DNA of 64,000 nucleotides from Bolinopsis microptera (GCF_026151205.1 NC_087074.1:6076001-6140000); one strand, 5' to 3'. Positions 49,437 through 56,284 are shown, counted from the stretch's first letter. A program made the numbers and translations. The notes: a model not told the origin generated them from the letters alone.

Positions 49437-52400
49437 GGTTCGAAAATAAATTAGAAATCAAAATGTTTCGTTTGTTAACTTACTTATTGCAGAGGTCCTC
49501 CTCGCAAGTGCGGCAATTACGAAGATTTGCCCCTGATAAACGATTATTTTAGCATTATGAAAGCGGAAACTTTACCTTTTGAATTGTGGGAAATGATTTT
49601 ATTTGGGGTAACAGAAAACACATTACTAGAATTAAGACGGGTGAATAAACACTTTGAATCGATTGTAGGGAAAATAATCAGGGATAAAGAGGGCAAATAC
49701 GATAAAGAAACAGAAGAGTTGAAAGGGGAATTGCCGAAATCAATTTTACGGCTGGTCAAACAAACTTTCTTATGGGGACAGATTTTAACAAAAGATGGGA
49801 AATTTATGTTCATGTGGAAATGCTTAAAATGGACCTACAAGGGGCCACAAGGACCATACAAACCGTATTGGTATTTTAGAAATACAAGGGTGCCTACTTT
49901 TACAGATTTAAAAAATTTACACGGGATTGACAAAGAGGAGTATGAAAAATTTATTAACGAACAATGGGCAGATGTAGGGGAACAAGAAAGAAGATGTATC
50001 AAATACGAAGGGAGGTTAAAAAATGTGATTGAATGTATTGCGGGTCTAGAAAGCAAAGAAAGGTTATCAGAAAGAAAAGCAAAAATTAGACGGCAAATTT
50101 GGAAAAACAGTGCCGCCTCATCAACAACTGAAATTTTATTAGAATAATTTACATACCTTTCTCCCGAGGACAGGACCCACACCCGTAGTGAACCCAACGC
50201 ATGTCAGGGAAGCGGGGTCTGAAAAGGGGATATTGGAATTGATGCAAGAATCATCAAAAGGGAAGAATCAGTTTAAAACAATTGTGAAAATAAGGGAATC
50301 CGAAAAACAGGGTTAAACTATAGCAGTAAATTTGATACGAAGATTATTACCTATAGCAATAATTCCCGGCACAAGGGGCGGGATTTCCCTGTTCATCAAA
50401 ACAGAACAGGGAGTTAGCACTCCCCAAAATAATCATATAAATGATTAAAATCATCATGACCTGTAAAATGATATCAATAAGTATAGGGATTCAGTACTTT
50501 CAGAAATGCAATGATATATGGGGTAAAAACGGGGTATCGATAAACTCAACTTTTCGAATCACTAGGGACTGAGAAAGTATAATGCTGAACAAATGAGTAA
50601 AGGGTAAAACAATAATGAATTTACTCACCAAGTCATGTAATCAGCAGCTATCAGGGTTGATAACATCGGAATTGTACTGATAAACATTATCATCACTGAT
50701 TAATAAAACAGGTCGGGGTCAGTCAGTAAATAGACGAACTACAGTTTGGTATTAGAATATTAACATAAATTTGGGGTTAAAAGCCACAATTTACAAACAA
50801 GCAAAAGAAACAACTAACAGCTCACTATCTCATCTTCAACGAAAATGGACCGATATGGAACAATGGACGTTTGCCCTAATGGTGTTATTCACAAAACTGT
50901 AAAAATTGATTAAAGACTTGAATACATAAACCCTAATGGTGCAATTATTTTACAAGATGGGCTTTTCAATAAAGATTTATCTTTCTATCCGTCATCTTAA
51001 TTGTGACAGATATTTTGTGATTATGTTATGATTTAAACTCTTTAAATTCTTAATCAAAAAGAATACCAGTACAAGTGCAATAAACAAAAAAGAAAAGGGG
51101 TGATGTGCAATAGAGGGACATAAAAAGCACCACGGGATACGTTTACAACAAAAAAGAAGGGAGTGGTGTTGGGTATTTCAATATGACGTCATAGTATCTT
51201 AAGTCACCCGAGATGTAATAGTACTTCACTTCACTTTCATAGGCACTTAACTTCATGGATGCTCCATTTTACGCTCTAGTGACAGAACAGGTGCTATAAG
51301 TTAAGGAGAGTAATAAGTTTAGGACACATAATGCATTCGGTCAAGACGTCAAGAGGACACGTGATAGTCAAAGGGACCAATCAAAGTATATGCTTAGACG
51401 ATAGGAGGGAGAATTTAAATACGACCGAACAATTTACGAGGTTCTGAGATCAACAGAAGGGGACGAACATAGCAATTCAATGAGGGGAGGCCGTTACGGA
51501 TCGAACGATAAATTAACTTAGCACCGATAAGTAGTGTCAGATATTTAGTTGTTTGACGGGACTCCAAGCACGTGACACTTACGACACAAGTCACGAGAAT
51601 AGCATCGCACTTCAAAACCCAGCTCACAGCATCGACAAGCTCAGTTCATCAAAGGGGGACTATCAGTAAACAAGGGATCAAGGGAACAAATAATAAGGGT
51701 ACAGGGACCCTAACTGATGAGGCACAACGGGACACAACTGTATCCGGGACTTTAGTACTTGGTTAAGTTACGTTTGTCAGTTAATATTGTACGTTCTTGA
51801 TCTTCATCTATAATATTACTTGAGAACCCGAGTTTATTCTTAGTTATATAAAATAGTAGGGAAAGAAGTAAATACTTAGAACGCCAACAGGTTTATAACT
51901 TAAAGTTTTATTTTCCAATGGTTAATAGGTAAAGATTAAAAAAGTAAAACAAGACTGAGCACTTCAAAATTTGTAGAATTTGTAACTTGATTTGAAATAC
52001 GCGGCGATAATAAAAAATGTCCAATGTTGGCAGTGTAATTTATGAGATATGCGACGTTTATTGAGTGATGCATAAGTGTGTGCATATAATCTAAGATGTA
52101 GAGACAAGGTTATTATCGGCATTTTGGTTTATGTTACGCTTTGATTTTCTTAGTCCTGTTATACAAAATAACATGAAATTAGGCCACTCGTCTTCGATGT
52201 TTTCATTTTGCTGATCGATGAGCATAGTTTTAATCTAAGAACACTTTAACTATATATCCTTGGTTTACACTTGAACATAATATATAAGCGCGCATCTAAT
52301 CGTTTTCCTATGTAAAAATGTACATTTCAGGTGAAAGAGCTGGTACACATTTTAGATGGGAAGGAAACTACCCGGGGACAAAAGAGAATCAACCCTGGTA

Positions 52401-55400
52401 TCAACAATCTCACTCTCAACTACTGCTTCAACGTTGCTGCTTCTAAATTTGTCGTAAGTTCTTGATCAGCTCATTTCAATTCTGTCCTGTTTGCTTGATA
52501 TGTTTTGTGAAAACATGTGTAACAAGATGAAAATGTGCTTTTCCTGACAATGTTTTAGAGTTTTAGTTCGACTTGTTATGACAGTTTTTACTCACATGTG
52601 ACACACATGTGACAGTTTGTACTCACATGTGACACACATGTGACACACATGTGACTCAGGATCAAGCCTGCGAACAAGTAGCGTTCAGTGACAACCTCGT
52701 ACCTGCATTCAGTATTGCTGCTGTGAGTACAGGTAATAAACATGATATATTCTTATAATAGGGATGGGGGGGGGGGGGTCAGGGGGTGTCACGTCCGTGT
52801 ATGTCCGCTTGTCAGGACAGGACAGGACATGTAGGCGGACATAGGTGGACATGTCACCCCCCCCCCCCCACCCCCCTATAATCCTTTTCAAAGAAGTTTA
52901 TAAACCATCTTAATAGTACACGACTAGATAAGTAGTTAAATAAATTCTAGTTCAACTGAGTAGTTACTAGTTAGTGATAAGAAATTGTTTCACTTTAGTT
53001 TAATAAACCTGTGTATTATATAGTAGAGAATACCGTGTTGCGCGTCACATGTTTATGTAAAATGAACAATAAACTGGTATTTAACAGTTACCACCTACTC
53101 AGGAAAAACTGGTATTTAACAGTTACCACCTACTCAGGAATAACTGGTATTTAACAGTTACCACCTTCTCAGGAATAACTGGTATTTAACAGTTAGTCAG
53201 TTACCACCTACTCAGGAAAAACTGGTATTTAACAGTTACCACCTACTCAGGAAAAACTGGTATTTAACAGTTACCACCTACTCAGGAAAAACTGGTATTT
53301 AACAGTTACCACCTACTCAGGAATAACTGGTATTTAACAGTTACCACCTTCTCAGGAATAACTGGTATTTAACAGTTACCACCTACTCAGGAATAACTGG
53401 TATTTAACAGTTACCACCTTCTCAGGAATAACTGGTATATAACAGTTACCACCTACTCAGGAAAAACTGGTATTTAACAGTTACCACCTACTCAGGAAAA
53501 ACTGGTATTTAACAGTTACCACCTACTCAGGAATAACTGGTATTTAACAGTTACCACCTACTCAGGAATAACTGGTATATAACAGTTACCACCTACTCAG
53601 GAAAAACTGGTATTTAACAGTTACCACCTACTCAGGAATAACTGGTATTTAACAGTTACCACCTTCTCAGGAATAACTGGTATATAACAGTTACCACCTA
53701 CTCAGGAAAAACTGGTATTTAACAGTTACCACCTACTCAGGAAAAACTGGTATTTAAAACAGTTACCACCTACTCAGGAATAACTGGTATTTAACAGTTA
53801 CCACCTTCTCAGGAATAACTGGTATTTAACAGTTAGTCAGTTACCACCTTCTCAGGAATAACTGGTATATAACAGTTACCACCTTCTCAGGAATAACTGG
53901 TATTTAACAGTTACCACCTACTCAGGAAAAACTGGTATTTAACAGTTACCACCTACTCAGGAAAAACTGGTATTTAACAGTTACCACCTACTCAGGAATA
54001 ACTGGTATTTAACAGTTACCACCTTCTCAGGAATAACTGGTATATAACAGTTACCACCTACTCAGGAAAAACTGGTATTTAACAGTTACCACCTACTCAG
54101 GAAAAACTGGTATTTAAAACAGTTACCACCTACTCAGGAATAACCGGTATTTAAAACAGTTACCACCTACTCAGGAAAAACTGGTATTTAACAGTTACCA
54201 CCTACTCAGGAATAACTGGTATTTAACAGTTACCACCTACTCAGGAAAAACTGGTATTTAACAGTTACCACCTACTCAGGAAAAACTGGTATTTAACAGT
54301 TACCACCTACTCAGGAATAACTGGTATTTAACAGTTACCACCTACTCAGGAATATGGCAGAAACACAAATTATTCGGAGACCTCTTCCTGGGACACCTCT
54401 ACAAACGGTGTCCGTACATTCTGCCAGCCTACTGGAACAAGAAGTCAGGGGAAACCAATGAGGATTACCTCAGGTTACTTTTTATTATCTTCGGTTTACT
54501 GTGTTCAAGTTAATTGTTGTATTGTCCAATTAGCTCGCTCAGCATTTACTCTATCACACAACTATTTGGTTACGAATGATTGAGATGAGATGTAATTATT
54601 ATTTCGGTAATGAACAGTTAAAGGTAACAGTTACCTTGTGACTTTTTGAAATGTAGTGAAATATAGTGAAATATAATGAAATATAGTGAAATATAATGAA
54701 ATATAGTGAAATATAGAGATATTTAAAGATTCTATTTCTCAGGAGGGTGGGATACTCGAATGATGGTGATAAGTTAGAGGAAACTGATAAATATCTGCTA
54801 AAGATGGAGGGATGTGTCAAACTATACGCTGCCATCATACAAGGACCTCCTACTTTCTCAAACACGGTTTGTTAAAATGATTTTGAAATTAACAATATAG
54901 TAATCAACCAGGTCATTGAAAAATGAACTTGGAATAAAGAAAGCTTAGATTTTTGTTTTGTAAACAATAAATTCTCTTTTTATTAACTATGCACTAGACG
55001 GGGAAATAATACGGCGTTAACACACCAAATATAAATAATTGTTGCCCCAATTCGTATGATCACCATATTTTTTCCCTTTATTTGGTATAATAAAATTTAC
55101 TTAAATTACTAGTCATATAACAATTTGATTGCTTTATATTGAAAATTGTTCCCTGAGCTGTAACATAACTGACACATCTTGTCTCTCTCAGCCTCATCCT
55201 CACGGTGTATCAAACGGTTGGCTGTGGTTGTCCCGGATGTTGAACCTAGAGCCAATGCCAGACATTACAGCCACCGCTCTTGAAGCCTTCCTCAAGGTAG
55301 CAGGTTCGGCTATGCTCAGAGTGTACAAGTCACAGTTCCTGAAACTCTTAGAGTTCCTGTACACCCACTATCTTCCTAAGTGAGTTTCAGTATTGGTATT

Positions 55401-55670
55401 TAAAATGTATATACATTATACAATATACATTATACATTCTCGGTATTGTGAGATAAATGTTGTTGTGAATTTTGAACTTGTTCGGCATCCACATTCCACA
55501 TGCTACCTAAACATTCCTTTTAACTGATCTATATTTACAGAATTGAAGCGGTAACACTAGAGTCAAACCTCGGTCCCATAACAAGACTGAGACTTTATTT
55601 GGAAAAGATTCAGAAGACTGGATCTGTCCCTGAACCAGAGGGCAGGGTCCCCCAATCCATCTGCAGTTGA
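32996..55670 (+). CDS. GLE1: GLE1, mRNA export factor and DEAD-box helicase activator
   Basis: Fifteen exons in consistent phase: 32996-33331, 33468-33752, 33859-34007, 34134-34217, 34375-34460, 34582-34754, 35024-35312, 35446-35519, 35634-35771, 52331-52453, 52660-52732, 54350-54473, 54743-54866, 55192-55379, 55541-55670; about 791 aa. The first half is charged and coiled coil (KKKEEEERGKQAQAAA), then a Gln/Pro-rich linker. The C-terminal GLE1 fold is clear: FSIAAVSTGIW, GDLFLGHLYKRCPY, KLYAAIIQ, HPHGVSNGWLWLSRMLN, YLPKIEAV. GLE1 sits at the nuclear pore and activates DDX19/Dbp5. One intron (35772-52330) is 16.5 kb because of an LTR retroelement. The start codon is unresolved. Splice signals survive around the insertion, so the gene is probably functional. 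Confidence 0.92.
36056..36778 (+). repeat. 5' LTR
   Basis: A 723-bp direct repeat partner of 51167-51889. By eye the pair differ at one base only (ATTCTTAG versus ATACTTAG near the 3' end). Short open frames inside it are identical in both copies and are not genes. Confidence 0.97.
36780..36797 (+). promoter_or_regulatory. Primer-binding site
   Basis: TGGAGGCCACGGGACAAG begins one base after the 5' LTR with the TGG expected opposite a tRNA CCA end. I could not assign the tRNA. Confidence 0.7.
36805..37533 (+). CDS. gag: gag, matrix/capsid portion
   Basis: ATG at 36805 follows the PBS closely. The product (242 aa) has a charged, coiled-coil-like N-terminal third and then a capsid-like segment with FKRWLKSFKIFAETAQIP and the gypsy-type GTHETVTDFATKLTDLAER pattern. 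It ends at TGA 37531-37533. The nucleocapsid part follows at once in the +1 frame, so one Gag protein appears to be broken here, either by a one-base insertion in this copy or by a +1 recoding site. Gag forms the virus-like particle and packages RNA. Confidence 0.85.
   Translation: MEDEENGEQNRDARPDRVQVNEGDLRRLEQTLELFKQRNKEFAMENEKVKGENRNLLEYAERCKVEGEKSTLQAREEGFTRAVNLNRDRINARNIPYRKPEIYKTGENFKRWLKSFKIFAETAQIPREYRINTLITFLDATAQMKVETLDLNDEKKREPDECYEQISRAIEGTTLKNECRARLFKLKQGTHETVTDFATKLTDLAERVYDNDNSQIKGQIMLDCFVAGLKSDRLAYDLIKED
37532..38122 (+). CDS. gag: gag, nucleocapsid portion (zinc knuckles)
   Basis: Open in the +1 frame relative to the capsid part, down to TAG 38120-38122. It contains three CCHC-type knuckles in series (CHICGKKGHMWKFC, CYKCGQLGHVSEMC, CWNCGKKGHFAREC), then a Gln/Asn-rich tail. 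Knuckles bind genomic RNA. The last codons overlap the frameshift heptamer. Confidence 0.85.
   Translation, partial: EEFDTFQTAYQRALDLESIYALRDKNRGDEEGDSLFQIKEGMNVSCHICGKKGHMWKFCNRLNCYKCGQLGHVSEMCQTGQNKADRAGPSRQGQRVLECWNCGKKGHFARECRSRNFNTQAARVPRVGQRMGNVTQLTREMQNNYVPPPNTGRIQNGNNYQPSVNVMQDKTNWNPRQVKWAEQRFLRDENKGNLNY
38110..38116 (+). promoter_or_regulatory. Programmed -1 frameshift slippery site TTTAAAC
   Basis: T TTA AAC lies in phase in the nucleocapsid frame, two codons before its stop. The -1 frame is open from here into protease without a stop. This is a canonical X XXY YYZ heptamer in exactly the place needed for Gag-Pol synthesis. The stimulatory RNA structure was not modelled. Confidence 0.85.
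38113..42528 (+). CDS. pol: pol: protease, reverse transcriptase, RNase H, integrase, acidic tail
   Basis: Entered by -1 frameshift; the first ATG is at 38200 (1,442 codons from there). Numbered from that Met: aspartic protease DTGAN at 29; RT with YHDD at 458 (Tyr-x-Asp-Asp catalytic box); RNase H with LHCDSS near 604 and TDHKGLSF; integrase zinc module His-His-Cys-Cys at about 847-888; DDE core D917, D978, E1014 with 35 residues between the last two. Domain order puts it with Ty3/gypsy. After integrase there is a tail of roughly 250 residues rich in Ser, Glu, Asp and Asn, ending in a short basic segment. No internal stop, so pol looks intact. Confidence 0.95.
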   Translation, partial: KLLDASNNFTGTREGVYSKNILKSDIPKPMLEAKIGLCGGNIYSKIVIEGKLKLAMIDTGANRNILNYDLYKKLGNYSLREHDTSLSTATGEPIKIYGKIDNLKINIGGKDCIVEVTVCDITEDLILGNNFFEKQEIVLDYRNLMMYGNGLDATLYKTSTGGRIAGIKNVSAKVLDRKGIITCQIDNSEFNYPGTYAYYPNCEIWGNETNPVLVNVLDEFLELKIDNKNGDETQLLIPKGEIVGTIKEITPGEIKKDIETWNLTPEQRLEIILQQTKIMDNPHINEAEKRKVLKLLGEFHDIFSLSKKEISFTHVYKHKIRLTTDKVIQTAHRPLPLHHVEAVTEMVNEMEEMGIIEKSTSQYRNPILLVRKKNSDGTKTGGLRFVTDFRILNGFSENFLYPMPSIEETRALCSRGNYFSTFDLKAAYHQIELADEESKEATNFWLAGQGSYRYRVVPMGHKQSAGALQLLTDITMKYLKNKILVSYHDDILIPAEDVDDMIDRLRVMFERLRYANIKIQATKSQILQTKVLFLGCWLTKHGIQANMDKIQDLLKIKVPESKKGLQHFLGLAGYFRHFIKNFAEIAAPLTDCLKGTFKMTTKAVESFEKLKTALSTPPVLGWPSKDNIFKLHCDSSAHTIAGVLSQGDDKEEVVIAYGSRRLNESQMRYSTWQRELLAIHFFCVRFRYYLQGANYFKIFTDHKGLSFSKFIKKTTINTVLSWCLELSEFNFEIFYIKGKDNIVSDALSRCEVMDGKEMYNFYRKQFYGEESIDSINSIKNGEIHEKVTMLEDDSFLRGQEDDKDIQQVLKWLKEGTKEQTPAKLPIDLRIYHSNLDNLFVNEQGILSKKHFFKKIQTSRDLLCIPQNKVDEYIRLHHEVACQHLGYEKTTDKILVRYWMPRLREEVKLFCGNCKECFKVNLTYHKKPVPPLKLNIYNYPNVAINMDVMMISKTGLTSRENKIFCVMDRFTKMISVTPIKNEKSETLAKAFLNGWIRYHGCPYQIVSDNGPAFVSKIFESLCEMANIEHKFITPYCAASNGQIERGQRIVLDMLRKLAGEQPRTWVQHIPAVEMAINGAICKSTGFSPFYLSTGRHFNSIETSILGNHKTEYYENKGTYIYNTYQTLKRVHKIASENLKDYHTNIKKAYDEGKYAQELKAGDKVLLLKPKDRENDFYKLKSAFIGPYTVVEKFNEHNYKIRDDVTKNELVEHRAHLRKIPKKLQGEFNESVVPQETSHLPTDAESGNKDETAKDKENHPFYYRSIQENGEEEQIGDLYIDDEYWDDDFLPELFDTGDTSFEPERTVNLAQFDNDIDSSEDESSTNEDSNGNEESPANNGSQVSRESVPIEGSNDNETSDISQESDVRNTSQNEDSHDENESFNSQGSISETSGTTGAISQESPNTSGSIRGSNRDSDSNHGYSDEPSMSPVNMGRISESSSSSRDMSQERHVPEQMVTRSGRVSRPPSRYEA
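42529..42616. other. Short pol to ORF3 spacer
   Basis: Noncoding A/G-rich spacer between the pol stop and the next ATG. No splice acceptor stands out. Confidence 0.4.
42617..43112 (+). pseudogene. Accessory ORF3, N-terminal part, cut by a hAT element
   Basis: ATG at 42617 opens with a hydrophobic segment (LILMSFMFGSCLFGVF) like a signal peptide, followed by Thr/Asp repeats with a VDTDVDIGETS pattern, a proline run, a lysine-rich stretch (KKNKKKKKKKKK) and a Gln/His/Pro region. The hAT insertion at 43113 interrupts it, and the frame runs on only into transposon DNA. Function unknown. A secreted start and a nuclear-type basic tract are an odd pair, so the first Met may not be the real start if the mRNA is spliced. 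Confidence 0.6.
43447..43947. mobile_element. Nested element with telomere-like core inside the hAT
   Basis: Flanked by CTATCCGA at 43439-43446 and 43948-43955 (8 bp). Its ends are tandem CGACAATTGACCCCC units, inverted at the other end. The centre is GGGTTA, GGGTCA and GGGTCCT repeats. No coding. An 8-bp duplication again fits hAT. Confidence 0.8.
43957..44260 (+). pseudogene. hAT transposase C-terminal fragment
   Basis: The plus strand reads KYLSAPASSAAPERLFSTAG then LSLKPTNFEGCLFLKKNI, which is the hAT dimerization signature, and an acidic tail to the stop at 44258. The catalytic part is absent because of internal deletion and the nested insertion just upstream. Confidence 0.85.
44603..44881 (+). 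pseudogene. RanBP2-type zinc finger fragment of ORF3
   Basis: After the hAT, an open frame reads PGDFVCGGCGLVNFRRNLRC then LDCGVPNP: a C-x2-C-x10-C-x2-C finger with the Asn-Phe core of RanBP2 domains, which bind RNA or ubiquitin in other proteins. A Ser/Thr tail follows to TAA 44879-44881. The frame that would continue ORF3 after hAT excision is offset from this one, so a further indel probably lies near the C/G runs at 44641-44648. There is no ATG at its start. Confidence 0.6.
44934..46589 (+). CDS. Glycoprotein-like ORF4 of the LTR element
   Basis: A 551-codon intact frame with ATG 44934. A hydrophobic segment at about residues 8-20 could be a signal peptide. There are many cysteines in the first half, several Asn-x-Ser/Thr sites, and a hydrophobic stretch at about 505-535 followed by a short basic tail, so a type I membrane protein is likely. 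I cannot assign it to a known envelope class. Its place after pol and before the fusion-like ORF suggests a second surface glycoprotein or receptor-binding partner. This is inference from layout. Confidence 0.65.
   Translation: MESKGTTIKWGIIIWGIAIHMRKCQGIVQICQNERLATIYKLPELLKCEENVYENWEITLYKKNLKEYKTTVKGLKIIERSCITGNSFWGVKTQIKEQKTITISGDLANELISQNSCINANGEKRLNEMVQGFECNFKWMKKVETKTWSCYFEEGLIIATHGGYLSCTIAGIQGCSYDEGFCEAQNRKYLKWDKNRESELEYLKVGDFNGTKVGNHIIIPALGMTFKKDSENNTWMDRNFKLEGRKLVEKQVQLEKSVNLTSNSEDTSMKLEALREELQNKFAYLVDLIQSPKAKVQYLCDVYNALYQNERVLAAVDPTLYIRGKLNDTSLYATHAGEYIIVYPCYKVPNVTFITEKDTCHNGIPVDYKLPGREKEKGYVNPLYNNIVPREIEIDCHRKGNLFSFIGNKLRGHSPHGKKVEYINVSSVLSLQHMPIAGIPLPENYLDTGWVYNVSELTHTDMSDKVLEALDREIDSLNEHKSKINGDATVKSTSKWWNIFGIFETNIFSGIHAIIMWIERTCMIYMVWIVIIKGKLINYRARVRRNAAANV
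46590..46996. other. Spacer between ORF4 and ORF5
   Basis: Noncoding spacer containing a direct repeat of GAAATGGAAACTATGTATAA (46829 and 46879 regions) followed by related ACATAGATTTA words. Possible regulatory or splice region; no acceptor could be proven. Confidence 0.5.
46997..49129 (+). CDS. env: Class I fusion-like envelope glycoprotein ORF5
   Basis: A 710-codon intact frame. It has an N-terminal signal peptide (KGILFITSILARVQG). The ectodomain has a Cys-rich part with a PAN/apple-like pattern (CFSACLKNRECKNF), a furin-type basic site KKRVRR near residues 212-217, then a hydrophobic Gly-rich segment and a heptad-like helix, the order of fusion peptide and coiled coil in class I fusion proteins such as the F/Env proteins of errantiviruses. 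A membrane anchor lies at about 604-628 with a long charged cytoplasmic tail. Family membership is inferred from layout, not from a close match. Confidence 0.75.
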   Translation: MKEKLKGILFITSILARVQGLIEDLTVIQEEKGIVLSGIGVLAEDANPMFISTFLKIKNPSMDDNACMGICDLDNQEILDKLSLEKCDQMEGKTGHDDLLIQKIILEGTEENDTTTVQCFSACLKNRECKNFGTRPLADGSKTDCMLRTGPSTTRKTWEGAREYDLKCMVGDKQQFCKDRISDTNRFINRENTKYVNSTMEGFKAMISVMGTKKRVRRYVAPIMGSLGMITSGFALFETYQLQQHIDQIEHQFEEFRQDVEDFERASILFHENILKIYRTLETKMSEGFEKIECNLRNLAYQMLFSRRLVEWKLFMDIISKDLITGQLVGTVSPKLFNETDIKMILDRTELRDTIYTRDIGLFYRLSRTWVSKITKDGDMYNIHMVISIPNIKIHKVYTMYKAQSVGMINGTICSNFQIPEIVYKKGDDFYGLNDPDNCQERGNIRLCLRKQGLESASMNAVVKCLAGEHTTCELYKERCVTRNIQTTGGAMVRVMNNLQATTKASPDKYVTVLKGAGVKFLNYTNYFEISADGILIKAIQDPIYVKTLTLENPREWESYLDGKFEQFKTADFGKLRDNLDEQENALRELQNASLEPGTNKVLTVINAIMWVLGATFIGCLGSYCYCKTKSRAGYMPGETRNCDDEEKGDIELAKLEEKREEITDKIGETTTSGGTELRKRAASKTQSDETRPVKFYKIGDVQDELSKSD
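49130..49478. other. Noncoding stretch with A44 tract
   Basis: After a GC-rich patch (GCTGGCCCCAGAGGGGGCTGG, split by one base here from the flanking words) comes an uninterrupted run of 44 A at 49391-49434 inside the retroelement. It is followed by TTACTTATTGCAG (to 49492), a plausible splice acceptor for the next ORF. Confidence 0.7.
49479..50147 (+). CDS. F-box protein ORF6 of the LTR element
   Basis: First ATG at 49557 (197 codons). The frame is open upstream to 49479 and reads PPRKCGNYEDLPLINDY after a possible acceptor at 49490-49492, so a spliced N-terminus is likely. Just after the Met comes an F-box: LPFELWEMILFGVTENT then LLELRRVNKHFESIV, with the Leu-Pro start, hydrophobic spacing and Val-Asn-Lys helix of F-box motifs. 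The remainder is Lys/Glu- and Trp-rich with no known substrate domain. F-box proteins bind Skp1 and bring targets to SCF ubiquitin ligases. A host-modulating accessory role is inference. The gene is intact. Confidence 0.75.
   Translation, partial: LTYCRGPPRKCGNYEDLPLINDYFSIMKAETLPFELWEMILFGVTENTLLELRRVNKHFESIVGKIIRDKEGKYDKETEELKGELPKSILRLVKQTFLWGQILTKDGKFMFMWKCLKWTYKGPQGPYKPYWYFRNTRVPTFTDLKNLHGIDKEEYEKFINEQWADVGEQERRCIKYEGRLKNVIECIAGLESKERLSERKAKIRRQIWKNSAASSTTEILLE
50148..51149. other. Noncoding 3' region of the LTR element
   Basis: About 1 kb without open frames of note. It may hold packaging, transport or polyadenylation signals; nothing specific can be supported. Confidence 0.6.
51150..51166 (+). 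promoter_or_regulatory. Polypurine tract
   Basis: AAAAAAGAAGGGAGTGG directly precedes the 3' LTR, as expected for plus-strand DNA priming. Confidence 0.75.
51167..51889 (+). repeat. 3' LTR
   Basis: Direct repeat of the 5' LTR with one difference seen. It ends CCAACA and is followed by the GGTT target duplication. Confidence 0.97.
52585..52659. repeat. Short CACATGTGA repeat abutting a GLE1 acceptor
   Basis: ACACATGTG words recur in near tandem and run directly into the TGTGACTCAG acceptor of the exon at 52660. Confidence 0.8.
52757..52880. mobile_element. Short foldback element with poly-G and poly-C ends
   Basis: Starts AGGGATGGGGGGG, ends CCCCCCACCCCCCT, with internal inverted words (GTCCGC/GCGGAC, GGACATG) and flanking ATAAT on both sides. 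A MITE-like insertion in a GLE1 intron. Confidence 0.6.
53072..54353 (+). repeat. 35-bp minisatellite containing the GLE1 splice acceptor
   Basis: About 36 copies of a 35-bp unit that includes CAGTTACCACCTACTCAG followed by GAATA or GAAAA. The last copy is the real acceptor of the exon at 54350, and the exon begins with the same GAATA. The array fills most of a 1.6-kb intron. Confidence 0.95.
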
Positions 55671-56284
55671 TTCATTAAAAAGAACTATCTCAAAACTGAC
55701 AAACTGTACGAACTCGATGAATTTGTAAGCTTCGCTTAAATTTAATCTATGATTTTTAATGGAAAGGTATTTATGTTAATCACCAAGATTTAATTTATTA
55801 AGCTTTTACTATCATGTGATTCCAAGTTTAGAACTTTTTAAATTTGACTAGAAATATGGATACAGAGCATCCATCCATGCTAAAATCTCAATCTTTTATA
55901 AATTTTTGATTCTCAAAGGTTTTTATCTGGATTTTTATTAACTGTCAAAGGTTTTTATTTGGGTTTTTAGAATTTTCATAATATTTTCATAGACAGAGTA
56001 GGGTTCTCACGTCTGGAGATATATCGTGTCTTTTAAGTTAAGAGTTCTTGGTAAATAAGCTATTGTTGTTACCTTATCTTTATTAAAGATCTTAAATTTA
56101 CTGTATAATTTAAATTGATTTATGCACTTGAAAAGGGTTTTTACTCCCAAAATTAAATTATCAAATTTTCGTCTCATTTTCCAATTTCTGTTCAATAACA
56201 ACTTTCTACAGTTATAATCACTGAGTTACGGAATTTCGATGAAAATAATTTCAACTGATCTGTTCTCAGCAGACTTGCTTCCAT
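55671..56284. other. GLE1-XPF intergenic stretch
   Basis: AT-rich with no supported gene. It should hold the GLE1 3' end and the XPF promoter. Confidence 0.5.

Larger units (their letters stand above)
36056..51889 (+). mobile_element. 15.8-kb LTR retroelement with gag, pol, two glycoprotein-like ORFs and F-box ORF
   Basis: Two 723-bp LTRs start TGTTGG and end CCAACA, flanked by a GGTT target duplication (36052-36055 and 51890-51893). Same strand as GLE1. Order: LTR, PBS, gag, -1 frameshift site, pol (PR-RT-RNaseH-IN, the Ty3/gypsy order), a Lys-rich/zinc-finger unit split by a hAT element, a 551-codon glycoprotein-like ORF, a 710-codon class I fusion-like ORF, a 44-A tract, an F-box ORF, about 1 kb noncoding, PPT, LTR. 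The coding strand is strongly A/G-rich with frequent GGGGA words, unlike the host genes. It is about three times longer than a simple gypsy element. The env-like content makes it an endogenous retrovirus-like element. Confidence 0.95.

Noticed and set aside
53072..54353. Possible CRISPR-like array
   Set aside because: Units are contiguous with no unique spacers, and the locus is an intron of an animal gene.
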